Positions 8,505-16,515 of a stretch of DNA of 64,000 nucleotides are shown here, piece by piece. Positions within the stretch are counted from its first letter, which is position 1. Each line of letters begins with the position of its first letter. The notes under the pieces were generated by a model, which was not told where the DNA came from, did not search any database, and saw nothing but the letters and a program-made list of their open reading frames with translations. A program made the position numbers and the translations under genes. This DNA comes from CAZENU01 sp965222125 (GTDB taxonomy: Bacteria; Chloroflexota; Dehalococcoidia; Lucifugimonadales; CAZENU01): assembly GCA_965222125.1 (NCBI GenBank), contig CBDCTC010000005.1, forward strand, positions 1 through 64,000. Direction: 5' to 3'.

Positions 8505-9011
8505 ATGACCAGGAAGAAGACCCTCACCAAGGACGCCGCGCTGCTTGAGGCGCTGCGGAGCAACCTGCACCTGCTGGGCGAGATCGCCATGCGCTACGAG
8601 GTCGAGACCCAGCCTGAGCGCCCGGAGGCCCCGCCCGCCATCAACTGCCCCGACGACGTGCGCAGGCTGCTGGGGCCGGAGATGTCCGGCCTGGCCCAGG
8701 AGCAGCTCAGGGTGTTGCTGCTCAACACAAAGAACAAGGTCGTCGGCCAGCGGGTCGTCTACCAGGGCAACGTCAACTCGTCCATCGTCCGGCCCGCCGA
8801 GGTGCTGCGCCCCGCCGTCATGGAAGCCGTCCCCAGCATCATCATCAGCCACAACCACCCCAGCCAAGACCCGACGCCCAGCCCGGAGGACGCAACCATC
8901 ACGAGGGAGCTGGCGCAGGCGGCCAAGCTCCTGGGCATCGAGCTGCTCGATCACGTCGTCATCGGCGGGGAGAAGTTCGTCAGCCTCAAGGAGCGGGGCC
9001 TCATGTCCTGA
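8505..9011 (+). CDS. RadC/JAB-domain protein
   Basis: 168 residues. RadC-like metalloprotein with the JAMM/JAB signature SHNHPSQDPTPSPED (about 113-127) preceded by EQLRVLLLNTKNKVVGQR and ending GIELLDHVVIGGEKFVSLKE. RadC proteins are frequent on integrative elements and phages; their biochemical role is not settled. The protein is shorter than chromosomal RadC (about 225) and lacks the N-terminal helix-hairpin-helix region, as is usual for mobile-element versions. AAAGGAGG lies at 8491-8498 before ATG 8505. Confidence 0.9.
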   Translation: MTRKKTLTKDAALLEALRSNLHLLGEIAMRYEVETQPERPEAPPAINCPDDVRRLLGPEMSGLAQEQLRVLLLNTKNKVVGQRVVYQGNVNSSIVRPAEVLRPAVMEAVPSIIISHNHPSQDPTPSPEDATITRELAQAAKLLGIELLDHVVIGGEKFVSLKERGLMS

Positions 9012-9093
9012 CAGCCCTCGCCGTCCGGCTCTCACGCAGGGGCAACCGTCCCTGCGCATCCCCCGCGACACATACACCGAAAGGAGACATGAC

Positions 9094-9510
9094 ATGCTCG
9101 CAACTCACACCATCGACCCCAAAGACCTCTACACCATCACGTCAGGCGGCTTCAGCGCCACCGCCGACGCCTTCGCCCGCGACGAGGCGACCGACGGCCT
9201 CTGGTTCGTCTCGATGGTCGGCTCCCAGACCGCGCTCAAGGCGATCTGGGCCTCGCTCCTCAAGCAGCCGCCGGACACGGCCCACATCATCCGTGGCGCG
9301 GACGGCATGGCGCTATCGGGCGGCTACCAGCGGTGCCAGATTCCCTACGAGACCATCGGGACGTGGACGACCAAGATCGCCCGCCTGCCCGTATCGGGAG
9401 GCTGGCACGCCCTCGTGTACACCAAAACCGCCGAGTACGGATTCGAGAAGGACAGCTTCCTCCTGCTGGCGCAGGCCGAGGATGAGGCCCCCGTGCCCGC
9501 GCCGAGCTGA
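9094..9510 (+). CDS. Hypothetical protein of the module
   Basis: 138 residues, beginning MLATHTIDPKDLYTITSGGF. It contains FVSMVGSQTALKAIWASLL and SGGWHALVYTKTAEYGFEKD. No motif that I recognise and no membrane segment; probably a small globular alpha/beta protein. ATG 9094 follows AAAGGAGA (9080-9087). It stands between radC and a zinc-ribbon gene in the same orientation. Confidence 0.7.
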   Translation: MLATHTIDPKDLYTITSGGFSATADAFARDEATDGLWFVSMVGSQTALKAIWASLLKQPPDTAHIIRGADGMALSGGYQRCQIPYETIGTWTTKIARLPVSGGWHALVYTKTAEYGFEKDSFLLLAQAEDEAPVPAPS

Positions 9511-9674
9511 TAACCGCCTTCTGCACCGCCTGCGCCGAGAGCATTGGGACTCACCAAGTCCTCTGCTACCAGCGCAACGTGGGCGTCGGAGAGGTGGTCG
9601 GGGTGCAGACCGGCCACAGGGACATGGCAATCGCCGCCTGGGGCGGCGCAAGACACAGGAAAGGAGAGGAGACC

Positions 9675-9944
9675 ATGCCAACGGAACAGACGCTGTTCTT
9701 CACCTGCCCCCACTGCGACGAGCGGTTCGCGCAGGTGGAAGAGCCTGACAGGGACATCCACACCGGGGAGGCCTACCACTGCGGCTCGTGCGGCATCCAG
9801 GTGGTCTTCCAGGCGGTGACCGTCGAGGACTACGTGCCGCCCCCCAGGGCGAGAAGGGACTGCCGCTTCTGCAACCCCGAACCCTGCCGGTTCGGGCCGT
9901 CAACGGACACGACAGACGACACAGAGAAAGGAGAAGTCACATGA
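9675..9944 (+). CDS. Small zinc-ribbon protein
   Basis: 89 residues with three Cys pairs: FTCPHCDERF, YHCGSCGIQV and CRFCNPEPC, the first two forming a classic zinc ribbon. Likely a nucleic-acid or protein adaptor of the module; no specific role can be given. ATG 9675 has AGGAGAGGA just upstream. The reading frame is open further upstream (about 9501-9674) and reads FCTACAESIGTHQVLCYQRN with two more Cys pairs, but has no usual start codon before GTG 9579, so a longer form or a separate small gene is possible. Its TGA overlaps the next ATG. Confidence 0.65.
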   Translation: MPTEQTLFFTCPHCDERFAQVEEPDRDIHTGEAYHCGSCGIQVVFQAVTVEDYVPPPRARRDCRFCNPEPCRFGPSTDTTDDTEKGEVT

Positions 9945-10978
9945 GACTCGCTGCTCAAGCAAAGGGAGGGTTCTACCCCACGCCGGAGCGGGTCGTCGAC
10001 CTGCTCGCGGAGCTGATTCGCACCCCCACCGGCTACTACCACAGGGACCGGGAGACGCTGCGCATCCTCGACCCCTGCTGCGGGGCGGGGGAGGCGCTGG
10101 CGCAGCTTGCCGAGCGCATGGACGCGCCCAACGCCATCCCCATCGAGACCTACGGCGTCGAGTTGCACCGGGACCGGGCGGAGGAGGCGGAGAAGCGGCT
10201 CGGGCGCGCCCTGGCCTCCGACCTGTTCGCCACGTCCGTAGCGAACGGGGCCTTCGGGCTGCTCCTGTTGAACCCGCCGTATGACCATGACTCGGAAGAC
10301 AAGCGGACGGAGCACGCCTTCCTTACGCAGACGACCCGCTACCTGGCCGAGGGCGGGCTGCTGGTGTTCATCGTCCCCAGGCAGCGCCTCGCGGTCTCGG
10401 CCCGCTACCTCTCCACCCACTACGGGCGGATGCGGTGTTGGGCCTTCCCCGACCCGGAACGCCAGGTCTTCGACCAGGTGGTCTTGATGGGCTACCGCAA
10501 GGCTGATCCCGTTCCCGACCCCCACGGCGAGAGCATGGCGCTGGAGTGGGCGGTGGGGGAGCCGGAGCCGATGCGCCCCGACCCATACCCTCCGTTCACG
10601 CCGAAGACCACGCCGAGCGGCGACATCCTGTTCACCACCCGCACCGTCGATCCCGTCGCGGCTGCTGCCGAGGCCAGACGGTCGGGGCTGTGGACGAGCA
10701 CGGAGATAACCGACACCCTCTGGCCCGCCAGGGACACCCGCACCCGCCCGCTGATGCCCCTGCGAAGGGGACACATGGCGATGCTGGTGGCGGCGGGCTT
10801 CTTGGACAACCTCTGCCTGGAGGCGGAGGGCCGGCGCATCCTGGTCAAGGGTCGCACCTCAAAGGAGATGGTCATGGTGGAGGACAGCCCGGAGAAGGAG
10901 GTCCACCGGGAGAAGCTCAAGACCACCGTGGTCGCCCTGGACCTGCACGACGGAGAGATCACCGACATCGCAGCATAG
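9941..10978 (+). CDS. DNA methylase-like protein (DUF6094 type)
   Basis: 345 residues. Class I SAM methyltransferase fold: ILDPCCGAGEALAQLAERM (SAM motif I, about 40-58), YGVELHRDRAEEAEKRLG, and LLLLNPPYDHDSEDKRTEHA, where NPPY is the catalytic motif of N6-adenine and N4-cytosine methylases. An N-terminal GGFYPTPERVVDLLAELI resembles the opening of DUF6094 proteins from plasmids and phages. It probably methylates element or host DNA; the target is unknown and no restriction partner is visible. Its ATG overlaps the preceding stop (ATGA, 9941-9944). Confidence 0.8.
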   Translation: MRLAAQAKGGFYPTPERVVDLLAELIRTPTGYYHRDRETLRILDPCCGAGEALAQLAERMDAPNAIPIETYGVELHRDRAEEAEKRLGRALASDLFATSVANGAFGLLLLNPPYDHDSEDKRTEHAFLTQTTRYLAEGGLLVFIVPRQRLAVSARYLSTHYGRMRCWAFPDPERQVFDQVVLMGYRKADPVPDPHGESMALEWAVGEPEPMRPDPYPPFTPKTTPSGDILFTTRTVDPVAAAAEARRSGLWTSTEITDTLWPARDTRTRPLMPLRRGHMAMLVAAGFLDNLCLEAEGRRILVKGRTSKEMVMVEDSPEKEVHREKLKTTVVALDLHDGEITDIAA

Positions 10979-11006
10979 ACGGCTCGCCCCAAGAGCCGCG
11001 CCACAA

Positions 11007-11042
11007 GGCCCCGCCATCCCTCTACCGGGAAACGGCGGGGCC
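11007..11042 (+). promoter_or_regulatory. Leader hairpin before small zinc-ribbon gene
   Basis: GGCCCCGCC (11008-11016) pairs with GGCGGGGCC (11034-11042) around ATCCCTCTACCGGGAAAC, where CTACCGG replaces the CTACAGG seen in the other leaders. A more degraded relative (GGCCCCGTTGG...GGCGGGACTCG) lies at about 11311-11342 before the helicase gene, followed by CTCATACAGGAGGG. Confidence 0.5.
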
Positions 11043-11091
11043 TCGCTTCGTCTGGACGCAACACCCTTATAAAGGAAGGAAGGTCGTGAAG

Positions 11092-11285
11092 ATGCAGATA
11101 ACCATGACGTTGGAAACTGCTCGCTCTGCGGGCAGCCCATCGCTCCCGGCGGACCCGCCATGCAGACCGCCTCGGTGGACATCATCGGCGGACGGGCGGT
11201 CTCAACCCCGGTGCGGTCCTACCACCTGAAGGGCCGCTGCTACGACGACGTGCACCGGCGGGAGTCCCTTCCGAACGCAGCATAG
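11092..11285 (+). pseudogene. Small zinc-ribbon protein, frameshifted
   Basis: A purine-rich ribosome binding site (AAGGAAGGAAGG) precedes GTG 11086/ATG 11092, which opens MQITMT. The coherent protein is in another frame from 11112: GNCSLCGQPIAPGGPAMQT, then SYHLKGRCYDDVHR, stopping at 11283-11285. This has the two halves of a zinc-binding pair and reads through to the end, so one base has probably been lost near 11109-11111 (gttgg). Total length would be about 64 residues. Function unknown. Confidence 0.55.
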
Positions 11286-11387
11286 ACGGCTCACACGAGC
11301 CGCTCACGAGGCCCCGTTGGTCCCATCGACTGGCGGGACTCGCTTATCGCCCAACCCCAAGCACTCTCATACAGGAGGGAGAAAGAC

Positions 11388-13730
11388 ATGAACCTCGGAC
11401 AGTTCATCGACACATTCAAGGACGCCATCGCTCAGCGGGTGGTGGAGTCCTAGGCCCTCGGAGAACGGCGGCAAGCTCCCACGCCTGCTCCGCACCCCCC
11501 TGGGGGCGCAGGCCGACGCCATCCGGGGCGCGGCCCTCTCTCTCGAAGCCCACCGGGGCACCACCGTCGTCGGCGAGATGGGCACCGGCAAGACCTTCAT
11601 CGCCGCCGCGGCCGCATACATGGCGGGCTTTGAGCGGACGCTCATAATCTGCCCTCCGCACCTCACCAAGAAGTGGAAGCGGGAGGTGGAGCAGACGGTT
11701 CCCCTGGCAAGGGCCGCCGTCGTCACCTCCATCACCGACCTGGAGAAGCTCAGACTCTCCATCGGCTCAGGGCCTCTGTTCGCCGTGATGAGTAGAGAGC
11801 GAGCCAAGCTCTCCTACCGCTGGAAGGCCGCCGTCATCGAGCGGTGGGCCACCTCCAAGGGCAGGCTGGTAAGGGACGAGGAGACGGGGGAGCCCTTCAA
11901 GGTTCCCTGCTGCCCGACTGCACAGTGCAAATCGTGGACAAGGACGGGGTGCCTCTGACCGATGCCGACCTGAACCGCCGTAAGCACACCTGCGCCAACT
12001 GCTCCTCACCCCTCTGGCAGGCCGACAGGTCCGGCCCCGCACGCTACCCCTTGGCCGACTACGTGAAGCACCGGATGCGGGGCTTCTTCGACCTGCTTAT
12101 CGGGGACGAAGTACACGAGTACAAGGGGCGCGGCTCGGCACAAGGCATCGCCGCCGGAGTGCTGGCCGACGCCTGCGGCAAGTCCCTCTCCCTGACAGGG
12201 ACCCTCTTAGGTGGATACGCCTCGACCATCTTCCACCTGCTCTACCGGTTCAGCCCGGAGATCAGGACGGAGTTCGGGCGCTCCGACGAGCACCGCTGGA
12301 TACAGCGCTACGGCTTCGAGGAGCACACCGTCGGCAAGCCCGAGGACGACTCGGTGGAGGACGGCAGAAGCAGCAGACGCCGCAAGTACCGCAAGGTGAC
12401 CAGGGAGAGGCCGGGGCTGGTGCCATCGGCCCTGTTCCACCTGATACACAACACGGTGTTCCTCAGACTCTCCGATGTAGCCTCCGGGCTGCCTCCCTAC
12501 GAGGAGCAGATACTCCTGTCCTCGATGGACTCGGAGGAGGACGGAACGGGCTACTCCCAGCGCAGCGCCTACAACCACGTGTTCGAGGAGCTGAGGAAGG
12601 AGCTGGCCGAGGCCCTCAAGTCCGGCTCCAAGCGGCTGCTCGCCACATACCTTCAGACCCTCTTGGCCTACCCGGACGGTTGCACCAGGGGGGAGACGGT
12701 CTTCGATCCCCGAAGCGGCGACGTCATCGTGCAGGCGCCGCCCCTGTCCGAAGACAAACTCTACCCGAAGGAGAAGGCGCTCATAGACCTGGTGGCGGCG
12801 GAGCGGATGGAGGGCCGACGGGTGCTGGTCTACGTGACCCACACGGGGACCAGGGACGTCACCGAGCGGATGGACGACATACTCATCCGGCACGGGTTCC
12901 GGGTGGCGGTGATGAAGGCCGACGCCGTGGCCCCGGACAAACGGGAGGCGTGGGTCGCCGACAAGGTCAAGCAGGGCATCGACGTGTTGATATGCCACCC
13001 CAGGTTGGTGCAGACGGGTCTCGACCTGATCGACTTCCCAACTATTTGCTGGGGGGAGGTTGATTACAGTGTGTACGTCATGAGGCAGGCTTCCCGCCGC
13101 TCGTGGCGCATCGGCCAGACCAGGCCGGTGAAGGTAGTGTACATGAGCTACCGCAACACGCTACAGGCGGACGCACTGAAGCTGGTGGCGAAGAAGCTGC
13201 AAAGCTCCCTCGCCGTCGAGGGCGAGCTGCCGGAGGACGGTCTGGCCGCCTTCGGGGACGACGGGGATGACCTGATGATGGCTCTAGCCCGCAAGCTTGT
13301 CCTCGACCACGATCGGGGAATCGTCAGCGGAGACGAGGAAGACGCCGAGACGGTGGAGCAGGTCTTCGCCCAGACCAGGGACTCCGAGGCCATCGCCGAG
13401 GAACTGCTGGTGGACGACGGCTGGGAGGTCGTCGAGGCGGAGCCGGAGACCTTGGGGGTCAATGGCAACGGCCATGACGACCTATTCGGCATCGGTCCGA
13501 CGGTCGAGCTTGTTCCGTCCAATGGCCACCGTGCCAACGGGAACGGCCATTACGTCGAGGCCGACGAGCCGCAGCAGTCGCTCTTCTCCTGGGCGGAGTT
13601 CATGGCCGAGGAGCCGGTCAAGCCGAAGCGCCGCAAGCGCAAGGCTCAGCCCGCGAGCATTTCCATGTTCGAGTGGGCGCTGACTCTGGAACAGGAGCGG
13701 GAGAAGGAGACGGTCGGCGCGGGACGCTAG
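11388..13730 (+). pseudogene. SNF2/DEAD-type helicase, two frameshifts
   Basis: Superfamily 2 helicase of about 780 residues spread over three frames. ATG 11388 (AGGAGGGA upstream) gives MNLGQFIDTFKDAIAQRVVE and hits a stop at 11451. The next frame gives TTVVGEMGTGKTFIAAAAAY (Walker A), TLIICPPHLTKKWKREVE and a start of a zinc site PCCP. After 11916 the third frame gives PDCTVQIVDKDGV, CANCSSPLWQAD (zinc site completed), LLIGDEVHEYKG (DEVH box), the C-terminal helicase domain (GRRVLVYVTHTGTRD; DVLICHPRLVQTGLDLID) and ASRRSWRIGQTRPVKV, the SNF2 motif VI. One inserted base (or two lost) at 11451 and one lost base at 11916 restore it. The C-terminal 180 residues are acidic. Largest gene of the module and its last. 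Confidence 0.82.
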
Positions 13731-13748
13731 GTCGCAACACAAAGGAAA

Positions 13749-13788
13749 GGGGGGGAGGGCATCGCTGATCGAGCGATGCCCTCCCCCC
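13749..13788 (+). terminator. Strong GC-rich hairpin closing the module
   Basis: GGGGGGGAGGGCATCGCT can pair along its length with AGCGATGCCCTCCCCCC, leaving a four-to-six base loop (gatcg). It starts 18 bp after the helicase stop. No U-run follows (tgcacag), so it may be a non-canonical terminator or a 3'-end stabilising structure. Confidence 0.7.
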
Positions 13789-13967
13789 CTGCACAGTCAT
13801 GTATGCCGCCCTTTTTGCGTTTCAACTCCGGCGGCGCAGGGACACCCCTCTGCGCGTCGCTATAGGTGAGTATGTGATCCTTTCTTGTTGCCGCAAACCG
13901 ACGCAAAATGGTAGAATGCCAATCGTAGAATAGTGCATTAGAACACAGCGCAAAGGGAGTAAGGGAT

Positions 13968-14324
13968 TTGGGCGTTTTCAACTGGCCCATCCGGCTGGAC
14001 AGCATGGACGGCCAACGGTCGTTGGAGATAGAGGCGATGGTGGATACCGGGGCCAGCTACGCCATCGTGCCCGCCAACCTGCTGCGGGACATTGGGGTGT
14101 CGCCCATCGACAAGATCAGCCTCGTGCTGGCCGACGGGCGGCCCGTGGAGTACGACATCGGGGAAGCTCGGGCCACCATCGACGGACGCACCGAGGCCAC
14201 CCTGGTGGTCTTCGGGAATGACGACGCCCGCGCCCTGTTGGGGCCCTACACGCTGGAAGGACTCCGGCTGGCGGTGGACCCGGCCCATGGCAGGCTCGTC
14301 CCGGCCACCGCCGCCTGGGCGTAG
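13968..14324 (+). CDS. Retropepsin-like (clan AA) aspartic protease
   Basis: 118 residues, the size of a single retropepsin domain that would work as a homodimer. Catalytic motif EAMVDTGASYAIVPANLL (Asp-Thr-Gly at about 27-29), the flap-side LVLADGRPVEYD and the ALLGPYTLEGL hydrophobic-hydrophobic-Gly motif are all present. No signal peptide, so cytoplasmic. TTG 13968 is taken as start because AAGGGAG lies at 13953-13959 and no ATG fits the conserved N-terminus. It is followed after 39 bp by a short gene whose start resembles that of the giant protein at 19284, and a second clan AA protease stands in the same place before that gene. Confidence 0.85.
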   Translation: MGVFNWPIRLDSMDGQRSLEIEAMVDTGASYAIVPANLLRDIGVSPIDKISLVLADGRPVEYDIGEARATIDGRTEATLVVFGNDDARALLGPYTLEGLRLAVDPAHGRLVPATAAWA

Positions 14325-14363
14325 AGGAAGTCCGCTATTATCACCGATGAGGGCGCCGCAACA

Positions 14364-14486
14364 ATGAAACTCACCCAATTCATAGCCCAATCTGCCGTTG
14401 GCGCGACGCAGACGGGGGGGGCGCGTCCGAGGCTCTTTCACGAGACAACGACCTTGCCCCCCCAAAGGAGAGGTTCGTGGGGATGA
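14364..14486 (+). pseudogene. Remnant 5' end related to the giant-protein gene
   Basis: 40 codons beginning MKLTQFIAQSAVGA. Both the codons and the bases before them (GGCGCCGCAACAATGAAACT) match the start of the giant gene at 19284 (GGTGCCACAACAATGAAACT; MKLAQLLAKPAVSA). After about 14 codons the similarity ends; it meets G8 and C7 runs at 14413-14420 and 14457-14463, then a TGA. There is no signal peptide or cadherin sequence, and an IS1380 element starts at 14602. I read it as the stump of a second giant surface-protein gene, though a short leader peptide is possible. Confidence 0.5.
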
Positions 14487-14601
14487 CGGAGAGAGGTATG
14501 CTCACATTGACGGCTTGTTAAGAGGATTCCTGGGTCGTATCCCACGCTCTCCGCAGGCATTCGCCTCACCAACTCTGAACAGTTCCGGCTGCTACCCCAC
14601 C

Positions 14602-16477
14602 CCCAGATTCCCCACCTAGAGAAGAGGAAGACCTCGTTGGAGCCCGACGCGATGCGGGCTAAGATGGTTGTTGAGCAAACGAACCGATCACCAACGAGGT
14701 GCATCTATTATGAAGCAAGGCTTACTGGCATTCCAGTACGAGCAGGAGAAGGGCTCGACAGGTATGACGGGACTGTCCGGGCTGATGACGTACCTGGAGT
14801 TGATGCAAGCAGCGGGTTTGAGGTCGTCGGTGGAACGCCACGTGAGACTGCGGGAGTGTGGTCAGGGCTGGACGGACAGCCAGATAATCACGTCGCTGAT
14901 ACTGCTGAACTTGGCAGGCGGTGAGTCGGTGATGGACCTGGAGGTTCTGGAGAAGGACGCAGGTTTGTGCAGGGTACTTCGCCATGCCGAGACCTGGGGG
15001 ATGGGTAGTAGGGAGCGCAGGGCGCTGAAGGCGAGATGGCGAGTCGAGCGTCTTCGGAGCGTGCCGTCGGAGTCTGCGGTGTTCCGGTATCTGGAGAGGT
15101 TCCATGACGCGGGCGAGGAGGCGATGCGGGAAGCTCACAGAGCATTCATACCTGCTCCCAACGGAGCTATGGAGGGTCTGGGGAAGGTGAACGCCGACCT
15201 GGTGGGCTTCGTGCAGAGCCGTTCGCCTCAGAGAGAGGCCACTCTGGACATGGACGCCTGTCTGGTGGAGACACACAAGCAGGAGGCGCTCCACAGCTAC
15301 AAGAAGTACAGGGCCTACCAGCCGCTGACCACCTACTGGGCAGAGGCCGACCAGATTGTGCATTCGGAGTTTCGGGACGGCAATGTACCGGCGGGCCATC
15401 AGCAGTTGCAAGTGTTGATTGAAGGGCTGGGCCGTCTGCCTGCGGGGGTGGAGAAGGTGATGCTGAGGTCGGATACGGCGGGGTACCAGCGGGAGTTGCT
15501 GCGGTACTGCGCGGAGGGTAGAGACGAGCGGTTCGGGGTGATCGAGTTCGCGGTTGGGGTCGACGTGACGACGGAGTTCCGCCGTGCGGTGTCCGAGGTC
15601 GCCGAGCAAGACTGGCAGACGCTGTACCGCAAGGTTGGGGAGCATCGTGTGGACACGGGTCAGCAGTGGGCTGATGTGAACTTCGTACCCAACTGGATAG
15701 GGCACTCCAAGAACAGCCCTGAGTATCGGTTCATAGCTACCAGGGAGCGGTTGATCGAACAGCCTCTGCCGGGAATGGAGGGGCAGATGGAGCTTCCGTT
15801 CCCCGCGATGGAGTTGTCCAACAGAGGCTGGTACAAGGTCTTCGGAGTGGTGACCAACCGGAGCATTGCGGGAGATGAGTTGATCTGGTGGTCGAGGCAG
15901 AGATGTGGCAAGGGCGAGGAGGTCCACGGCGTCCTCAAGAGTGACCTTGCCGGGGGCAGGCTTCCGTCGGGGCTGTTCGGAGCCAACGCAGCATGGTGGG
16001 CGATAGCAGTGTTGGCCTTCAACTTGAACTCTGCCATGAAGCGGCTGGTGTTGGGCGGACAGTGGGTGGGCAAGCGTCTCAAGGCGGTGCGTTTCGCCCT
16101 GATCGCCCTACCGGGCCGTGTGGTGCGTCACGCCAGGAGGTTGATCATCCGTCTTGCCCGTGGCCATCCCTCATACGAGTTGCTGCTCAGCGCGCGGCAG
16201 AGGATATTGGCGCTGGCTGCCGAGCCGTATCGGGCATAGGCGACCCTGCCTGGAGCATCGGTTTGTAGGCGACTCTGCCGAGTTGCCAGGCCGGGCCATG
16301 CCTTCTTCGGCCTGACAACAGCCACAATTGGCAGCGAACCGCTGCCGATACCCTCAAAGACGGCACCCGAGACCCTGTCCGATGCCGATCATGTCATGCG
16401 TCACCCCAAGTCGACACCCGGACACCCCCTGAAAGCACACGAAACAACTCCCAACCATGTCAGGTGGGGGATTTGGG
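14602..16477 (+). mobile_element. IS1380-family element, tandem copy 1
   Basis: 1876 bp, ends CCCAGATTCCCCACCT at 14602 and inverse GGTGGGGGATTTGGG ending at 16477. CACC flanks it on the left (14598-14601). On the right it is followed by a 34-bp duplication of its own end, then CACC and the second copy. A pair of inverted repeats ACCTCGTTGG (14631) / CCAACGAGGT (14691) lies just before the transposase start. Confidence 0.88.
14710..16239 (+). CDS. IS1380-family transposase (copy 1)
   Basis: 509 residues, DDE transposase. Visible catalytic surroundings: TLDMDACLVETHKQEALHSY (first Asp), KVMLRSDTAGYQRELLRY (second Asp), and NRSIAGDELIWWSRQRCGKG / EEVHGVLKSDLAGGRLPSG (third acidic residue). ATG 14710 (MKQGLLAFQYEQEKG) matches the usual start; a longer in-frame TTG upstream at 14668 falls in the terminal hairpin. 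Differs from copy 2 at only a few residues (LVGF/LAGF, PQRE/PQTE, KKYR/KRYR). Confidence 0.93.
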   Translation: MKQGLLAFQYEQEKGSTGMTGLSGLMTYLELMQAAGLRSSVERHVRLRECGQGWTDSQIITSLILLNLAGGESVMDLEVLEKDAGLCRVLRHAETWGMGSRERRALKARWRVERLRSVPSESAVFRYLERFHDAGEEAMREAHRAFIPAPNGAMEGLGKVNADLVGFVQSRSPQREATLDMDACLVETHKQEALHSYKKYRAYQPLTTYWAEADQIVHSEFRDGNVPAGHQQLQVLIEGLGRLPAGVEKVMLRSDTAGYQRELLRYCAEGRDERFGVIEFAVGVDVTTEFRRAVSEVAEQDWQTLYRKVGEHRVDTGQQWADVNFVPNWIGHSKNSPEYRFIATRERLIEQPLPGMEGQMELPFPAMELSNRGWYKVFGVVTNRSIAGDELIWWSRQRCGKGEEVHGVLKSDLAGGRLPSGLFGANAAWWAIAVLAFNLNSAMKRLVLGGQWVGKRLKAVRFALIALPGRVVRHARRLIIRLARGHPSYELLLSARQRILALAAEPYRA

Positions 16478-16511
16478 GCAGCTCCCAACCATGTCAGGTG
16501 GGGGATTTGGG
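16478..16511 (+). repeat. Duplicated right end of IS1380
   Basis: GCAGCTCCCAACCATGTCAG and the following GTGGGGGATTTGGG repeat the last 33 bases of copy 1 (and of copy 2 at 18359-18391) directly, so copy 1 carries two right ends before the CACC at 16512-16515. Confidence 0.75.
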
Positions 16512-16515
16512 CACC

